In this document: one piece after another, positions 34,582 to 42,930 of the stretch
How the letters are laid out: each line of letters begins with the position of its first letter
How positions within the stretch are numbered: the first letter of the stretch is position 1
Origin: Hydrogenophaga sp.
Lineage (GTDB): Bacteria > Pseudomonadota > Gammaproteobacteria > Burkholderiales > Burkholderiaceae_C
Length of the DNA stretch: 64,000 nucleotides
Assembly: GCA_016741995.1 (NCBI GenBank)
Contig: JACVCO010000002.1
Span: 62,001-126,000, forward strand
Direction: 5' to 3'
Program-made: the position numbers and the translations under genes
The notes under the pieces: model-generated
Database searches by the model: none
The model's input: the letters and a program-made list of their open reading frames with translations, nothing else
What the model was told of the DNA's origin: nothing

Positions 34582-36024
34582 TCAGGGGCGCGCGTACTCG
34601 GGCAGCCAGCCTTCGGCCTTGCCCGGGTTCATCAGGCCGTGCGGGTCGGCCAGTTTCTTGAAGTCGATCTGCGCCGTGTCGATGCTTTTCATGCCGCCGC
34701 CTTCGATGGTGACCACGTGGTTGTCGAACACCAGGCAGCCCTCGGCCTCGTGCTCGCGGATGATCTCGTAGATCCGTTCCTTGTCGAAGTAGGCCACCAG
34801 TGGCAGCGCGAACACCACGAAGCCGTGGCTGTCGCGGCCGAACTCGTGGTGCATCAGCACCTCGTCGCCATAGCGCTGCATCTGGCGCTCCACCAGGTCC
34901 AGGTCGAGCGGCCACGAATACACGGTCTGCAGGTTGGTCCAGCTCTTGTCCTGGCGCAGCGCCATCAGCGTGGTGTGGTTCCAGGCGCATTCGAAGGCGG
35001 GCACCAGGCCGTGGCGCGTGAGCTCGTCTTCGTTCATGGCCATGGTCTCGGTGCCACCGTGTTCGCGCACGAGGGCGCGCCAGGCGTCCAGGTCGCGCGG
35101 GTGCACCATGGCGAACACGGCGTCGCGGTCGGGCGGAAAACGCTCGCCGAAGGCATCGGCGTAGAACGGCGCGAAACGCTGGTCCACCGCGGTGATCTCG
35201 AAGCTGTCGATCGCGGGGCCGGGCGGCACGGGCGGGGCGTCCGAGCCGCGGATGGGGTTGGCGCGCGCGCAGGCCTGGGTGGCGGCCACGCCGAATTCGA
35301 GCGCCTTGCGGTAGCTGGGGAAGAGTGCGATGTGGTGCACCCAGTCCACCGCGGGCTTGAGCGCGAGCGTGAGCTCGGTCATCACGCCGTTGGTGCCGAA
35401 GGCGTGGTGCACCTTCTGGATGTCGGCGTCGTCGAGTTCGATCACGCGCGGCGTTTCCTCCATCGTCACGATGCGCACGCGCGTGACGTTGCCCGGGTCT
35501 TTCAGGATGCCGTTGCGCACGCTGCCCGCACCGCCGTAGCCCCCGCCGATGAAGCCGCCGATGGTGGCGGTGTCGCGCGTGCTCGGGTACATCAGCAGCT
35601 CCTGGCCGCCGGGCACCACGGGGCTGGCGCGCACGGCGCGCTCCAGCTCCATGATGAAACAGCCGGCCTGCACGCGCACCGAACCCTCGGCGATGTGCAG
35701 CACGCGGTTCAGGCCGGTGATGTCCAGGATCACGCCGCCTTCGAGCGGCACGCACTGGCCGTAGTTGCCGGTGCCGCCGCCGCGCACCACCAGCTTCACG
35801 CGGTGGCGCGTGCAGCTCGCGGCCACGCGGATCACCTCGTCCTCGCTCACCGGCCGCACGATGAGCTCGCCGCGGCAGTCCTTCAGCTGCTGCTGCAGGA
35901 TGGGGCTGTACCAGTGGTAGTCCTTGCTCTTGACGTCGAGCAGCGCGGCGTCGGTGCTCATCTCGATGCCGGCGAGGTCGGCGATGACGCGTTCGAGGGG
36001 GGCGAGGTCGGTGGGTTTGTTCAT
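34582..36024 (-). CDS. FAD-binding oxidase, GlcD/VAO type
   Basis: A 480-residue flavoprotein. The PCMH-type FAD-binding domain lies at about 55-230, with VVRGGGTGNYGQCVPLEGGV and ATIGGFIGGGYGGAGSVRNG. The C-terminal FAD-oxidase domain ends with DPHGLMNPGKAEGW, a hallmark of the GlcD group. No membrane segment or signal peptide, so cytoplasmic. It oxidises an unknown alcohol, amine or hydroxyacid made from the imported compound. Its ATG overlaps the amidohydrolase stop. Confidence 0.85.
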   Translation of the reverse strand: MNKPTDLAPLERVIADLAGIEMSTDAALLDVKSKDYHWYSPILQQQLKDCRGELIVRPVSEDEVIRVAASCTRHRVKLVVRGGGTGNYGQCVPLEGGVILDITGLNRVLHIAEGSVRVQAGCFIMELERAVRASPVVPGGQELLMYPSTRDTATIGGFIGGGYGGAGSVRNGILKDPGNVTRVRIVTMEETPRVIELDDADIQKVHHAFGTNGVMTELTLALKPAVDWVHHIALFPSYRKALEFGVAATQACARANPIRGSDAPPVPPGPAIDSFEITAVDQRFAPFYADAFGERFPPDRDAVFAMVHPRDLDAWRALVREHGGTETMAMNEDELTRHGLVPAFECAWNHTTLMALRQDKSWTNLQTVYSWPLDLDLVERQMQRYGDEVLMHHEFGRDSHGFVVFALPLVAYFDKERIYEIIREHEAEGCLVFDNHVVTIEGGGMKSIDTAQIDFKKLADPHGLMNPGKAEGWLPEYARP

Positions 36025-37214
36025 GCGGGTTGTCCCTGGCGCCACACGCGGCGCTGCCGACCCGCGGGCGCCATGGCCTCGCGGCCGTCGCGCGCGGCGA
36101 GCACGATGAAATCGGCCGGGCAGCCCGGCGCGAAGCGGCCGTCCCACGCGAGCTTCATGGCCTGCGCGGGCGCCACGGTCACGGTGTCGAGCCAGTCCTC
36201 GGCGGGGGCCAGGTGCGCGGCCTGCACGCCCAGCGCCCAGGCCTCGAGCGGGTCGTAGCAGCCGTAGGGGAAGAAGGGGTCGGCCACGTTGTCGCTGGCG
36301 ATGCAGGTGCGCACGCCGGCGGCGCGCGCCTCGCGCAAGCGCGTGATGCCGCGCGGCACCGGGGTTTCGGCCCAGCTGCCCTGCAGGTAGAGGTTGGTGG
36401 TGGGCAGCGCGGTGAGCGTGATGCCGGCCTGGGCCAGCAGCGCCAGCGTGTGTTGCGCTTCTCCCGCCGGCTGCACGCTGAGCGAGCAGGCGTGGCCGCA
36501 GGTGATGCGGTTCGTGAAGCCGCGCGCCAGCGCCATCTCGGCGATCGTGCGCAGGCCGGTGGCGTCGGCGTGCAGGCCTTCGTCGACGTGGAAATCGATG
36601 TCCAGGCCATTCGCCTCGGCCAGGTCGAACACCGTGCCCAGGCGGCGCGGCAGGCCCGGGTGGCGGTAGATGAAACAGCCCAGCACGCCGCCACCGGCCT
36701 TGACGGCGCGCGCCACGCCGCGCGCCCATTCGGTGTCGTCGAACTGATCGACCGCGGTGAGCGAGGCCCACTGGATTTCGATGCGGCCGCGCCAGGTTTC
36801 ACGCAGCTGGGCGATCACGTCCACCGCGGGCGGGCGCTCGGGGGTCATCCAGTCGAGGTGGGTGCGCACCGCGCGCACGCCATGGGCCCAGGCCTCCTGC
36901 AGGCCACGCTCCATGCGCGGGCGCAGGCTGGCGGGTGTCCAGCCCTCGCGGTGCTTCGCGATCATGTCGATGGCACGGAACAGGTCGCCGTCGGCGGCGC
37001 CGGTCTCGTGCACGGTGTGGGTCTTGTCCAGGTGCAGGTGCACATCCACCAGCGGCGAGAGCAGCAGGCCTTGCGCGGGCGTGCCGGGCGGGCAGGGTTC
37101 GATGCGCGCGATGCGAGCGCCTTCCCAGTGCAGGTCGAACACGGCGTCGCTGGCCAGGTCGTCGTGCACGCCCCGCAGCGCGCGCGGAATGCGCAGGGCC
37201 GCCAGCGTGTTCAT
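36021..37214 (-). CDS. cytosine-deaminase-like amidohydrolase
   Basis: A 397-residue metal-dependent amidohydrolase with VDVHLHLDKTHT (HxH plus the DKT typical of cytosine deaminase/AtzC relatives), FHVDEGLHADATGL, ITCGHACSLS, and SDNVADPFFPYGCYDPLEAW near the end. In cytosine deaminase the last motif begins HDD; here it is SDN, keeping the Asp. It probably hydrolyses a cyclic amide or amidine, or removes an exocyclic amino group, in the cytoplasm. Its ATG overlaps the creatininase-family stop. Confidence 0.85.
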   Translation of the reverse strand: MNTLAALRIPRALRGVHDDLASDAVFDLHWEGARIARIEPCPPGTPAQGLLLSPLVDVHLHLDKTHTVHETGAADGDLFRAIDMIAKHREGWTPASLRPRMERGLQEAWAHGVRAVRTHLDWMTPERPPAVDVIAQLRETWRGRIEIQWASLTAVDQFDDTEWARGVARAVKAGGGVLGCFIYRHPGLPRRLGTVFDLAEANGLDIDFHVDEGLHADATGLRTIAEMALARGFTNRITCGHACSLSVQPAGEAQHTLALLAQAGITLTALPTTNLYLQGSWAETPVPRGITRLREARAAGVRTCIASDNVADPFFPYGCYDPLEAWALGVQAAHLAPAEDWLDTVTVAPAQAMKLAWDGRFAPGCPADFIVLAARDGREAMAPAGRQRRVWRQGQPA

Positions 37215-38053
37215 GCCTTGGGTGTCCAGGCGGTGTCGGCGGTGATGGTCTGCGGGCCGAGGCGGTCCACCTCGTGCAGCAGCGCGGCGAGCTGGCGGCC
37301 CGCGTCGTCGATCACCGCGCGGCCCTTGGCCTCGGTGGCGAGGGTTGCGTCACCCGCGGCGCCCCAGGCGTTCAGGTCCTGCACCTGCCAGGCCACCTTG
37401 CCGGCGCCGTTGCCCAGCAAGGGGAAATCGCGTGCGCGCTGTTCCATCGCGCTGTCGAAAGCGCGCGCCTCGCCCATGCGCACGGTGTGCGGCGCCAGCG
37501 CCAGCATCATCGAGGTCTCCACGTCGCCCGCGTGGATGCCGAAGCGGTGTTCCTCCGCCGTGAACAGCGCGTGCACCTCGCTCGCCATCGGCAGGCTGAA
37601 CCAGTTGGTGGACACCACCACGATGTCGTGCGCCACGCGCAGGTCGCGCGCCACGGTCTCCATCAGCGCCACTTGGCCGCCGTGGCTGTTGAGCAGCACC
37701 AGCTTGCCGAAACCGGCGCGCGCCACGCAGGCGCCCAACTCCATCCACAGCGCGCGCAGCGTGTCGGCCGACAGCGTGAGCGTGCCGGCGTAGCGCGCGT
37801 GTTCGTTGCTCTTGCCCACCGCCTGCGTGGGCAGGAAGAGGGCGGTCATGTCGTCGCGCAGGTGCGGCAGGCAGGCGTCGATCACGCCGTCCACCAGCGT
37901 GGTGTCCACGCTCACCGGCAGGTGCGGGCCGTGCTGTTCGATGGCGGCGATGGGCAGCACGGCGATGGCGCGCGCGGCCTGGCCAGCGGCCTGCAGGTCG
38001 GCGAAGTCGCGCGCCGTCCAGTCGGACCAGCGGCGCGAGGGGTTCTGGGGCAT
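37211..38053 (-). CDS. creatininase-family amidohydrolase
   Basis: A 280-residue protein with the family metal sites: AIEQHGPHLPVSVDTTLVDG (Glu, His and Asp, about 38-57), LLNSHGGQ (about 120) and IHAGDVETSMML (about 175-186). Family members open small cyclic amides or deformylate pyrimidine-type substrates (creatininase, ArfB), and include MftE. It is the first gene of the eight-gene operon. GGAGACAGAC precedes the ATG. The actual substrate is unknown; creatinine itself is not implied, since no creatinase gene is present. Confidence 0.85.
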   Translation of the reverse strand: MPQNPSRRWSDWTARDFADLQAAGQAARAIAVLPIAAIEQHGPHLPVSVDTTLVDGVIDACLPHLRDDMTALFLPTQAVGKSNEHARYAGTLTLSADTLRALWMELGACVARAGFGKLVLLNSHGGQVALMETVARDLRVAHDIVVVSTNWFSLPMASEVHALFTAEEHRFGIHAGDVETSMMLALAPHTVRMGEARAFDSAMEQRARDFPLLGNGAGKVAWQVQDLNAWGAAGDATLATEAKGRAVIDDAGRQLAALLHEVDRLGPQTITADTAWTPKA

Positions 38054-38106
38054 GTCTGTCTCCGGGGGGCGGGCCCGTGCGGGCCGCCAAACACTGTAAT
38101 GGCCGA

Positions 38107-38119
38107 ACGCAAATTGCGT
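38107..38119. promoter_or_regulatory. candidate operator upstream of the creatininase operon
   Basis: The plus-strand sequence ACGCAAATTGCGT is a perfect inverted repeat with six-base arms around one central base, 54 bp upstream of the operon's first start codon. It lies in the 117-bp gap (38054-38170) behind the metal-ATPase stop. A GC hairpin sits nearer the start codon (GGCCCG arms, about 38073-38086). No clear -35/-10 pair was found. A repeat of this size is expected by chance several times per window, so this is only a candidate. Confidence 0.35.
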
Positions 38120-38170
38120 GCCATTTCATCGTGTCCCGGGGGATCGCGCCGCGGTGTCCCGCAGACGACC

Positions 38171-40447
38171 TCAGTGGCGCGTTCGCAGCAAGCGCAGCCC
38201 GTTGAACACCACCAGCAGGCTGGCGCCCATGTCGGCGAACACCGCCATCCACATGGTGGCGTTGTCGAACAGCGCGAGCGCCAGGAACACGGCCTTGATG
38301 CCCAGCGCCAGCGCGATGTTCTGCCACAGCACCGCGTGCGTGCGTTTCGAGAGGCGGATCGTCTCGGGCAGCTTGCGCAGGTCGTCGTTCATGATGAGCA
38401 CGTCGGCCGCTTCCATGGCGGTGTCGCTGCCCGCGCCACCCATGCCGAAGCCGATGGTGGCCGCGCTCAGCGCCGGGCCGTCGTTGATGCCGTCGCCCAC
38501 CATGGCCACCGGGCCCTGCTTGCCCAGCGCCTCGATGGCGTCGAGCTTGTCCTGCGGCAGCAGGTTGGCGCGCACCTCGCCAATGCCCACCTGCTGGCCG
38601 ATGCTTTGCGCCGTGGCGGGGTTGTCGCCGGTGAGCATCACGGTTTTCACGCCCAGGGCCTTGAGCTGGGCCATGGCCTCGGCGCTGGTGGGTTTGACGG
38701 TGTCGGCCACCGCGAACAGTGCCAGCACGCCTTGCGGCCCGGCCAGCAGCGTCACGGTGCGGCCCTGCGCCTCGTGCTCGCGCATCCGCGCTTCCAGCTC
38801 GGGCGTGCACTGGCGGCGCTCCTCGATCCAGCGGTGGTTGCCCAGCACGTAGGCGGTGCCGTCGATGCTGCCATGCACACCGCGGCCCATGTCGGCGCCG
38901 AAGCCGTCCACCCCGAGCGCGGGGAGGTCCAGCCCCTTGGCGATGGCCTGCGACACCGGGTGGTCCGAGCGCGCCGCGAGGCTGCGCGCGATGCGCAGCA
39001 CGCTGTCGTCGGGCGTGCCGTTGTTCAGCACGGCCTGGGCCACCAGGCGGGGTTTGCCTTCGGTGAGCGTGCCGGTCTTGTCCACCGCCACGGTCTGCAA
39101 GCGGCGCGCCTCCTCCAGGTACACGCCCCCCTTGATGAGAATGCCGCGGCGCGCGCCCGCGGCCAGGCCGCTCACCACCGTGACGGGCGTGGAGATCACC
39201 AAGGCACACGGGCAGGCGATGACCAGCAGCACCAGTGCCTTGTAGACCGCGTCCAGCCAGGCCCAGCCCAGCAGCAACGGAGCGCCGATGGCCACAGCCA
39301 GCGCGAGCACGAACACCGCGGGCGTGTAGACAGCGGCGAAGCGGTCCACGAAACGCTGCATGGGCGCGCGCTTGCCCTGCGCCTGCTCGACGGCGTGGAT
39401 GATGCGCGCCAGCACCGTGTCGCCGGCGGGGCGGGTGATCTCGAACTCGAGCGCGCCCTGCTGGTTGATCGTGCCCGCGAACACCTCGTCGCCCGGGCCT
39501 TTGTCCACCGGAATGCTCTCGCCGGTGACGGGCGACTGGTCCACCGCGCTGTGGCCTTCGGTGACGCGGCCATCGAGCGCGAAGCGCTCGCCCGGCTTCA
39601 CGCGCACCGTGGCGCCCACGGCCACGGCCTTCGCGTCTACCAGCGCCCACGTGCCATCGGCTTGCCGCACCTCGGCCTGCGGTGGCGAGAGCGCCAGCAG
39701 GCCCGCGATGGCGTTGCGCGCGCGCTCCACCGAGCGCGCCTCGATCAGCTCCGCCAGGGAATACAGCGCCATCACCATGGCCGCCTCGGGCCACTGGCCG
39801 ATGAGGAAAGCGCCCGTGACCGCGACCGACATCAGCGCGTTGATGTTGAGCTGCCCGCGCCGCAGCGCCGACCAGCCCTTGCGGAACACGCTGGTGCCCG
39901 CGAGCGCGATCGCCACCGCGGCCGCGCCCATGCCCGTGGCCTGCCAGGGCAGCGTCTCGGGCGTGAAGAAGTGGATCAGCTCGGACAGCACCGCCACCAC
40001 CAGCGCAGCGATCAGGCGCGTCATCTCGCGGCGCTGGGCGCGCGCGGTGTCGTCCGCGCTCGGCGGCGCGGCGATCTGCTCGGTCTTCAGGCCCGTGGCC
40101 TCGATCGCCGCGATCGCGCGCGGCCAGGCGTCGGTGGGCGCCTCGATGCCCAGCGTGCGCGCGGGCAGGTCGAAACTCAGCCGGCGGATCTCGCCAAAGC
40201 CTTCGAGCGCGCGGCGCACCTGGCCCTCTTCGGTCGGGCAGTCCATGGCCGGAATGCGCAGCAGCAGCTCGCCGGGCGCGGCGGCGCGGGGCGGGGCGGC
40301 CAGGCTCACCGGGGCCGCGCAGGCCGGGCCGCTGCAGCAGTCGTCGTGGGCGTGGTGGTGATCGTCGTGGCCGTGGTCGTGCGCATGGGCATGCGCGTGA
40401 TCGTGCGCGGCACGGACCGGGATGCTGATGGGGCGGGGCGTGTTCAT
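38171..40447 (-). CDS. zntA: Zn/Cd/Pb-exporting P1B-type ATPase
   Basis: A 758-residue pump. The N-terminus has a His/Asp-rich run at about 15-36 and a CC pair (DDCCSGPAC), probably extra metal-binding. One HMA domain follows with AMDCPTEE (about 67-74), the form seen in zinc/cadmium/lead pumps. The membrane part carries CPC (LLVIACPCALVIST), then the phosphorylation site VDKTGTLTEGKP, the HP dipeptide in SDHPVSQAI, and VGDGINDGPALSAA. It exports divalent soft metals at the cost of ATP. It is divergent from a MerR-type gene and has a MerR-style promoter. Confidence 0.92.
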   Translation of the reverse strand: MNTPRPISIPVRAAHDHAHAHAHDHGHDDHHHAHDDCCSGPACAAPVSLAAPPRAAAPGELLLRIPAMDCPTEEGQVRRALEGFGEIRRLSFDLPARTLGIEAPTDAWPRAIAAIEATGLKTEQIAAPPSADDTARAQRREMTRLIAALVVAVLSELIHFFTPETLPWQATGMGAAAVAIALAGTSVFRKGWSALRRGQLNINALMSVAVTGAFLIGQWPEAAMVMALYSLAELIEARSVERARNAIAGLLALSPPQAEVRQADGTWALVDAKAVAVGATVRVKPGERFALDGRVTEGHSAVDQSPVTGESIPVDKGPGDEVFAGTINQQGALEFEITRPAGDTVLARIIHAVEQAQGKRAPMQRFVDRFAAVYTPAVFVLALAVAIGAPLLLGWAWLDAVYKALVLLVIACPCALVISTPVTVVSGLAAGARRGILIKGGVYLEEARRLQTVAVDKTGTLTEGKPRLVAQAVLNNGTPDDSVLRIARSLAARSDHPVSQAIAKGLDLPALGVDGFGADMGRGVHGSIDGTAYVLGNHRWIEERRQCTPELEARMREHEAQGRTVTLLAGPQGVLALFAVADTVKPTSAEAMAQLKALGVKTVMLTGDNPATAQSIGQQVGIGEVRANLLPQDKLDAIEALGKQGPVAMVGDGINDGPALSAATIGFGMGGAGSDTAMEAADVLIMNDDLRKLPETIRLSKRTHAVLWQNIALALGIKAVFLALALFDNATMWMAVFADMGASLLVVFNGLRLLRTRH

Positions 40448-40475
40448 GAAAGAAGGTTTTCCAGGCAGTGCGGGT

Positions 40476-40506
40476 ATTGCAATCCCTGTAGCTGCTACAG
40501 AGTCAA
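40476..40506 (-). promoter_or_regulatory. MerR-type promoter of zntA with 19-bp spacer
   Basis: On the minus strand a -35 TTGACT (40501-40506) and a -10 TGCAAT (40476-40481) are separated by exactly 19 bp. The spacer contains the perfect 15-bp dyad CTGTAGCAGCTACAG (40486-40500). Over-long spacers with a central dyad are the hallmark of promoters activated by MerR-family metal sensors. The divergent regulator gene starts 38 bp downstream of the -35. Confidence 0.85.
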
Positions 40507-40543
40507 GCCCCTACACTGGGCGCGGAAAACCTCAGGAGCGCGC

Positions 40544-40999
40544 ATGAAGATCGGTGACCTCGCCAAGGCCTCGTCCACCCCCATCGAGACCATCCGCTAC
40601 TACGAACGCCAGGGCCTGCTGCCCGCCCCCGCGCGCAGCGAAGGCAACTTCCGCGTCTACGAAGCCGCGCACCTGGAACGCCTGCAGTTCATCCGCCACT
40701 GCCGCGGGCTCGACATGTCGCTCGACGAAGTGCGCGTGCTGCTGCGCTTTCGCGATGCGCCCGAGAGCGATTGCGGCGACGTGAACGCCCTGCTCGACGA
40801 ACACATCGGGCACGTGAGCACGCGCATCAAGGAACTGCGCGCGTTGGAGAAGCAATTGAAGGCCCTGCGCGAACAGTGCGGCGATCCACGCGCCGCCGAC
40901 CATTGCGGCATCCTCAACGGGCTGTCGGCGGCGGCACAGGACGCAGCGCCCGCGGCCCCCAAAGGGCGCGGGCACCTGCGGTCGGTGCACGGGCATTGA
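40544..40999 (+). CDS. cadR: MerR-family metal sensor, CadR/PbrR type
   Basis: A 151-residue MerR-family regulator. The helix-turn-helix is at the N-terminus (MKIGDLAKASSTPIETIRYY then ERQGLLPAPARSEGNFRVY), a dimerisation helix spans about 80-120, and metal-binding cysteines lie in ESDCGDVNALL, EQCGDPRAADHC and the His-containing tail HLRSVHGH. This Cys pattern is that of CadR/PbrR-type sensors. It would open the zntA promoter when cadmium, lead or zinc binds. It starts with ATG at 40544 behind CAGGAG. Confidence 0.88.
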   Translation: MKIGDLAKASSTPIETIRYYERQGLLPAPARSEGNFRVYEAAHLERLQFIRHCRGLDMSLDEVRVLLRFRDAPESDCGDVNALLDEHIGHVSTRIKELRALEKQLKALREQCGDPRAADHCGILNGLSAAAQDAAPAAPKGRGHLRSVHGH

Positions 41000-41010
41000 A
41001 AGGGGCGCAG

Positions 41011-41541
41011 ATGGCCAGGCTCGTCTTCGGCATGAACGTGTCCCTCGACGGCTACGTCGACCACATGGCGTTCGCACCCGACCCCACGCTCTTTCGCCAC
41101 TTCATCGAAGAAGCGCAACAGCAAACGGGCAGCGTCTACGGCCGCACCATGTATGAAGTCATGCGCTACTGGGACGACGCGCACCCCGAGTGGAGCACCG
41201 ACGAGCAGGCCTTCGCGGCGGCCTGGCGCAAGCAACAGAAATGGGTTGTCTCGCGCTCTCTGACATCGGTCGGCCCCAACGCGAATCTGGTCGAGGGCGA
41301 TCTCGAGCGCGCGATGCGCGAACTGAAAGCCAGGCACAGCGGGGAGATCGAGGTGGCCGGCCCGGGCCTGGCAAACAGCCTTACCGCACTGGGCCTGATC
41401 GACGAGTACCGCATCTACCTGCACCCTGTGGTGCTGGGCCACGGGACCCCCTATTTCGCCGGCCCCCGGCCGCGGCTTCGGCTGGTGACGCATGACCGGG
41501 TCGGGGAGGATGTGGTGAGGCTGGTGTATGTGCCGGGATGA
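41011..41541 (+). CDS. dihydrofolate-reductase-fold protein (RibD C-terminal type)
   Basis: A 176-residue protein with MARLVFGMNVSLDGYVDHMA at the start, SVYGRTMYEVMRYW for NADPH binding, and IEVAGPGLANSLTALGLIDE followed by YRIYLHPVVLGHGTPYF at the end. This is the DHFR/RibD C-terminal reductase family, whose members are mostly uncharacterised. It is not a housekeeping DHFR. It begins 12 bp after the metal-sensor gene and may be read through from it, though no functional link is evident. Confidence 0.85.
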   Translation: MARLVFGMNVSLDGYVDHMAFAPDPTLFRHFIEEAQQQTGSVYGRTMYEVMRYWDDAHPEWSTDEQAFAAAWRKQQKWVVSRSLTSVGPNANLVEGDLERAMRELKARHSGEIEVAGPGLANSLTALGLIDEYRIYLHPVVLGHGTPYFAGPRPRLRLVTHDRVGEDVVRLVYVPG

Positions 41542-41669
41542 TGGTGAGCGACGTTGGAAGGGTTTGCCTGAAGGCGTGCTTCGGGTCGAGCACGGTCTTG
41601 GCTAGCATGACGGTCATCGGCCAAGAGTTGACTTTGGGAGGCACCCACGCATGAGCGGGGCAGTTTGAA

Positions 41670-42104
41670 ATGCGCAGGCGCGACCACCATCTTCCGGAGC
41701 CAAGCAGGCCACCACTGGAGCGTTTCACTGTGGGGCCGGAGAAGCACGATGAGGCGTCTGGCCCCTACGTGCCCAATCACTTTTCGGCCGCTGAGCGAGG
41801 ATGGAATCTCTTCTTGGCAGCATGTCTTCTCATCTATGGCGTGTTGAGCTTGTACATAGACGACCTCTATTTGCGCGGGCGGTACACACGAGGCTTCCAT
41901 CTCCACGGAACAGCCGCTTGGCTGATGGTTGGGGCATTTGTGATGGCTGCGGCCGTCATGCTCGCGCTGGTCATCGATCACTACGACCGTAGGAACAACG
42001 AGCACCACTACTATTGGTTTAAGAAGGGCGCATCATTTGTGGGGTGGGCACTTTTCGCATCTGCCCTGATATGGAACCTGGTGTTCGGTTCACCGGGCAG
42101 GTAA
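41670..42104 (+). CDS. hypothetical three-helix membrane protein
   Basis: A 144-residue protein with a charged N-terminus (about 1-45) and three hydrophobic helices, about residues 46-65 (WNLFLAACLLIYGVLSLYI), 80-103 and 122-138 (FVGWALFASALIWNLVF). A His-rich NNEHHYYWF lies between helices two and three. I do not recognise it. The ATG at 41670 has only a distant GGGGC as ribosome binding site. The 128-bp gap before it shows no clear feature. Confidence 0.55.
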   Translation: MRRRDHHLPEPSRPPLERFTVGPEKHDEASGPYVPNHFSAAERGWNLFLAACLLIYGVLSLYIDDLYLRGRYTRGFHLHGTAAWLMVGAFVMAAAVMLALVIDHYDRRNNEHHYYWFKKGASFVGWALFASALIWNLVFGSPGR

Positions 42105-42204
42105 TCGCGGCATCGCGTGTTGAATGTCCGCTGCGGGCCCGACGCGGACTGCGGGCATGCGCCAGTTCAGTCTGTATGTGTCTGACCGCAGATGCCAATT
42201 TTTC

Positions 42205-42669
42205 TCAGAAATCAAATTCGACGATCGTTCCGGGCACTTGCTTATGAATGCCACGATGCCCATATACCGTCAGGGCCTCTTTTAGAACTTTGAGAACGTC
42301 ACAATTCGATGCGTCATCGAATTGTGAGGCATCAAGCTCAACGAGCCGCCAGACCAGTATGGTGGGCGTGCCATCAGGGGCGAAGAGCTTCGTGTTTGCT
42401 CGATCAATGGTCGCAACTAGCCGTCGCTCTTGCCAGATCAGGACACAAGTCTTTCCGTTGGTTGGCTCTGGGCGCCCACTTGGTCCAACCGTCTCGACAG
42501 ACTTCACAGGGATAAAGTAAGCGCCCCTCCCACGATCCACAGTCCAGGCGTGCACAAAGACAGATGGGCGTCCATTCCGCCAGCGAAATGGACTGAACTC
42601 GCGGAAAAGCTCGTCTAGTCTATAGGTGGAGATGTCCTGCTGGGAGACCAGTTCGTTAACAAATCCCAT
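42205..42669 (-). CDS. hypothetical accessory protein
   Basis: A 154-residue soluble protein of mixed alpha/beta character, with NGRPSVFVHAWTVDRGRGAY and TPTILVWRLVELDASQFDDA as its most distinctive segments. No family is recognised. The codon use is clearly less GC-rich than that of neighbouring operons, which suggests recent arrival. AAGG precedes the ATG at 42669 at suitable distance. It is tail to tail with the membrane protein at 41670 (100 bp apart, no feature seen in the gap) and has a 9-bp-arm inverted repeat 92 bp upstream. Confidence 0.5.
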   Translation of the reverse strand: MGFVNELVSQQDISTYRLDELFREFSPFRWRNGRPSVFVHAWTVDRGRGAYFIPVKSVETVGPSGRPEPTNGKTCVLIWQERRLVATIDRANTKLFAPDGTPTILVWRLVELDASQFDDASNCDVLKVLKEALTVYGHRGIHKQVPGTIVEFDF

Positions 42670-42760
42670 GACTGCCTTTCAAGAGGGCGAGCAGTTCGCT
42701 TGCAGAGCGTTGGGTCTGCATCAGGAGCTTCCGCTTCTGGCCGATTGTGGCAGTCTAGTT

Positions 42761-42781
42761 GTGACCAAGACGCTTGGTCAC
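42761..42781. repeat. inverted repeat in the 42670-42930 intergenic region
   Basis: Perfect nine-base arms GTGACCAAG and CTTGGTCAC flank the central ACG. The repeat lies in a 261-bp gap between two divergently read genes (minus-strand 42205-42669 and plus-strand 42931-43431). It has no T-tract, so an operator is more likely than a terminator. Nothing else was seen in the gap. Confidence 0.5.
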
Positions 42782-42930
42782 GCTCAAGCCAATTTGTCAC
42801 CCGAAACGTCGGCGACGTGCGACAGATCGCAGGCCCGCCGAGCCACTGAAGCCGATCCACGTTGATCGCGGCAGTCTGTCCTCTCGCCCCTTCGATTGTC
42901 AGACGCAGTGCTTCTACCTACGATGCACCG

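Noticed and set aside
36935-40999. A 1354-codon plus-strand open frame running into the MerR-type gene
   Set aside because: It is antisense to zntA and the hydrolase genes, whose motifs are intact, and its peptide is low-complexity Arg/His/Ala-rich. Only the last 151 codons, from 40544, are real.
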